Shown piece after piece: positions 62,319 to 64,000 of a DNA stretch of 64,000 nucleotides. The stretch lies in NCBI GenBank assembly GCA_949316235.1, contig OX438759.1, positions 13,119,618-13,183,617 on the forward strand. The letters are read 5' to 3'. Numbering within the stretch: position 1 is the stretch's first letter; every line of letters starts with the position of its first letter. Under the pieces are notes generated by a model. That model had not been told where the DNA came from and ran no database searches. It saw only the letters and a list, made by a program, of their open reading frames with translations. The position numbers and the translations under genes were made by a program. Source of the DNA: Oegoconia quadripuncta. Taxonomy: Eukaryota > Arthropoda > Insecta > Lepidoptera > Autostichidae.

Positions 62319-62537
62319 TTATGGGGTTACCTCAATAATTTTATCTGCGAGTTGAGCCACTTTATCCAGTGACACGTCAGCTTGGGCAATTAGGATAGCT
62401 TGAATGTTGGGCGGCAGCTGTCTCATCCATAACTGCCTTATAATATCTTCAGCCGAAAAAGCAGTCCCAGCCAGGGAGCGAGGATGATGAAGCAACAGTG
62501 ATGGTTTCCTATCTCCATGTTGCTCATCAGTCAGCAA
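62319..62537 (-). pseudogene. Ty3/gypsy gag fragment
   Basis: The minus frame reads MLTDEQHGDRKPSLLLHHPR, then FSAEDIIRQLWMRQLPPNIQ and DKVAQLADKIIEV. This is the second half of the capsid-like region of insect Ty3/gypsy Gag (pattern G-D-x-K-P-S-x-x-L-x-x-x-x-x-L, then L-x-x-x-W-x-x-x-L-P-x-x-x-x). The piece is 72 codons of a Gag normally several hundred long. No protease or nucleocapsid zinc knuckle follows: a stop comes immediately after EVTP. It lies in the opposite orientation to the pol fragment 270 bp away. Confidence 0.75.
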
Positions 62538-62802
62538 GAAAAGAAATTATGATGAATGTTTGTTGGTTGAACGGTAGAACTGCGAGCTCGTGTGCCGTGT
62601 ATATATGATTTACAGACAGAAATACGTGCAGCGTCGTATCTTCCTCCACAGTGATTACGAGGTTATAATGCCGTAGGTTACTGCGATGAGGCACATGACG
62701 TGAAAATCAGCTTTAGCGTCGGCGTGTTCTTATTTCGATGCAGGTCTACTATTCTGAGTAGACTACTACTGCTACTAACTTGGGCTCACTCCTGTCTCTC
62801 TT

Positions 62803-63285
62803 GCGGACCACTACCCGATAAGGCACATACGGGTTTTCAATAATAATTTGGCCGGGTCGACTACTATATTTATATTTAATTGACCTCGTTAAAGCGTACC
62901 AACAAATCCCCGTCCACTCATAAGACATGCGCATGGCCGCTATCATCACGCCGTATGTCCTCTACGAATTTCTCTATATGACCTTTGGTTTAAGAAACGC
63001 AGGACAAACATTTCAAAAGTTTGTGGACGAGGTCGTTCGTGGCCTTGACTTAAATTTTGTTTAAGTCGACGACATCTTGGTCTTTTCGCCTGACGCGACA
63101 CGCCCTACACCTCGGGATTCTCTTCCAGAGACTTCACGAATACGGGATGGTCTTGAATTACTACAAATATGTTTTCGACGTATCCTACCTCGGTTACCGC
63201 ATTAGCGCTGCGGGAAGTCGACGGCCCAAGACCGCATCAAGTCGCCTCTGGAATTTCCTCCTCCTAAAACCGTACAAGGCATGCG
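62803..63285 (+). pseudogene. Ty3/gypsy pol (reverse transcriptase) fragment
   Basis: In order across three frames: ADHYPIRHI, then IDLVKAYQQIPVH, MTFGLRNAGQTFQKFVDEVV, VDDILVFS, FQRLHEYGMVLN and, last, SPLEFPPPKTVQGMRR. These are RT motifs of a metazoan Ty3/gypsy element, from before the D-L-x-x-A-Y motif to the start of the tether after the thumb. Two stops lie in the core, one replacing the first residue of the Y-x-D-D box, and there are at least two frameshifts. RNase H and integrase are absent; the piece is cut off by LINE-W near 63300. Confidence 0.85.
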
Positions 63286-63300
63286 TCGCGATGAGGATAC

Positions 63301-63387
63301 CTCTCTCAACGCATTAGTATTGCGATACAGAGAGGTAATGCTGCCAGCTTCCTTGGTACGGTGCCCCATGGCACTGACCTAGATTAA
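63301..63387 (+). pseudogene. LINE-W copy 3, last 28 codons
   Basis: LSQRISIAIQRGNAASFLGT then VPHGTDLD and a TAA stop at 63385. It matches the ends of the frames at 28204 and 33504. The LINE is 5' truncated and was inserted into the gypsy pol, at about 63300. Confidence 0.7.
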
Positions 63388-63681
63388 ATTTATTTATAGG
63401 TATTTTAGTTTGTAAATTTAGTATTATTTTTTTTTAGATTAGATGCCTGTATTTCTATTTATCCTGTTTACATTATATTAGATAAATTTTTCATGTGTAT
63501 TATTATATGAAAGTAGATTTATAGTTATATTTATTCTCTTTATAACATCACTGTATTCACATCACAAAGGTCGGCAACGCATCTGTGACACTTTTGGTGT
63601 TGCGGGTGTCCATGGGCGGTGGTGATTACTTTCCATCAGGTGACCCGCATGCTCGTTTGCCGCTCTCTCATATAAAAAAAA
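63388..63681 (+). mobile_element. 3' UTR-like region ending in the SINE-B tail
   Basis: 180 bp of AT-rich DNA follow the LINE-W stop, then 63568-63681 (AGGTCGGCAACGCATCTGTG, TTTTGGTGTTGCGGGTGTCC, CATCAGGTGACCCGCATGCT, then poly-A). This is the 3' segment of SINE-B. Either this is the 3' end of LINE-W itself, or a truncated SINE-B landed here. See findings. Confidence 0.65.
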
Positions 63682-64000
63682 AACATACAGATAGTGTAAT
63701 TAAAGAAGTAATTTTATTTTGAAATTAAATTATTATTTCTGCTAATACAGCATTTTGTTTCATACTTTATAGGTAGGTATCTATACATCTCCTAAGTTGT
63801 AAAAATATACTTAAGTAAAATATATAATAGCAGTGGGTATCAACACGACATTTAGATGAACATCGTTATGTCATTACATATGTATCGCTAAACAAACACG
63901 AATTAGCTCCGGTATGCCATACGAATCTGCGCGGACGCCAATTGAAAACTCAAACAATTTGACTTGCGCTTTTGGAGATGGTGCCGCATTTGCAGCGATT
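63682..64000. other. Unassigned
   Basis: No recognised feature. A GC-richer patch starts near 63900 and runs off the window. Confidence 0.5.

Overview
The window looks like AT-rich, gene-poor nuclear DNA of a moth or butterfly (Lepidoptera), probably intergenic or intronic. I infer this from the repeat content: short tRNA-derived SINEs, Helitron-type ends (opening near ACTAATATTATAAATGCG and closing in CTAG), a SINE tail containing GACCCGCATGCTCGTTTGCC, and LINE 3' ends of types common in lepidopteran genomes. I found no host protein-coding gene, functional tRNA, rRNA operon or CRISPR. Every protein-like stretch I recognise is a broken transposable-element reading frame. Long open frames elsewhere mostly lie inside SINEs and are not genes.

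Because there are no named genes, I use local family labels. SINE-A is a tRNA-headed SINE with 18 copies and is the dominant element. SINE-B, SINE-C, SINE-D and SINE-K are other tRNA-like SINEs. SINE-5S has a 5S rRNA-like head. REP-E, REP-F, REP-J, REP-R, REP-M, REP-N and REP-U are unclassified dispersed repeats. HEL-G is Helitron-like. MITE-H, MITE-T, MITE-O, a hAT-like MITE and a piggyBac-like derivative are terminal-inverted-repeat elements. LINE-I, -L, -S, -V, -W, -X and an RTE-like reverse transcriptase are decayed non-LTR retrotransposon pieces. A Ty3/gypsy gag piece and a Ty3/gypsy pol piece lie near the right end.

Layout. 1-10 kb: SINE-A, a LINE RNase H remnant, Helitron and MITE copies, a nested cluster at 3.6-4.5 kb, and SINE-D and SINE-C copies. 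10-23 kb: SINE-B, three-copy MITE-T members, LINE tails, SINE-5S, and a local duplication (18.2 kb against 22.1 kb). 23-34 kb: SINE-D, Helitron, two MITE-H copies 0.3 kb apart, an RTE-like RT fragment and LINE-I. 34-44 kb: a rearranged SINE-A, a cluster of hairpins, and a 151-bp tandem repeat. 44-52 kb: three REP-E copies and a SINE-A split by a hAT-like MITE. 52-60 kb: SINE-K, REP-J, SINE-5S and a 563-bp piggyBac derivative with TTAA flanks. 60-64 kb: a 228-bp fold-back, LINE-I, gypsy fragments and a LINE end whose last 114 bp match the SINE-B tail.

The most interesting signals are structural: a SINE-D copy rewritten into two adjoining perfect hairpins with identical TGAT loops, a dimeric SINE-A with two B boxes, recurrent headless SINE-A copies, the MITE nested in SINE-A with an 8-bp duplication, and a 5S-headed SINE. 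A few GC-rich single-copy islands (about 6.7, 9.2, 20.4, 25.6, 28.0, 36.8 and 53.2 kb) are candidates for conserved regulatory DNA. I cannot test conservation here.
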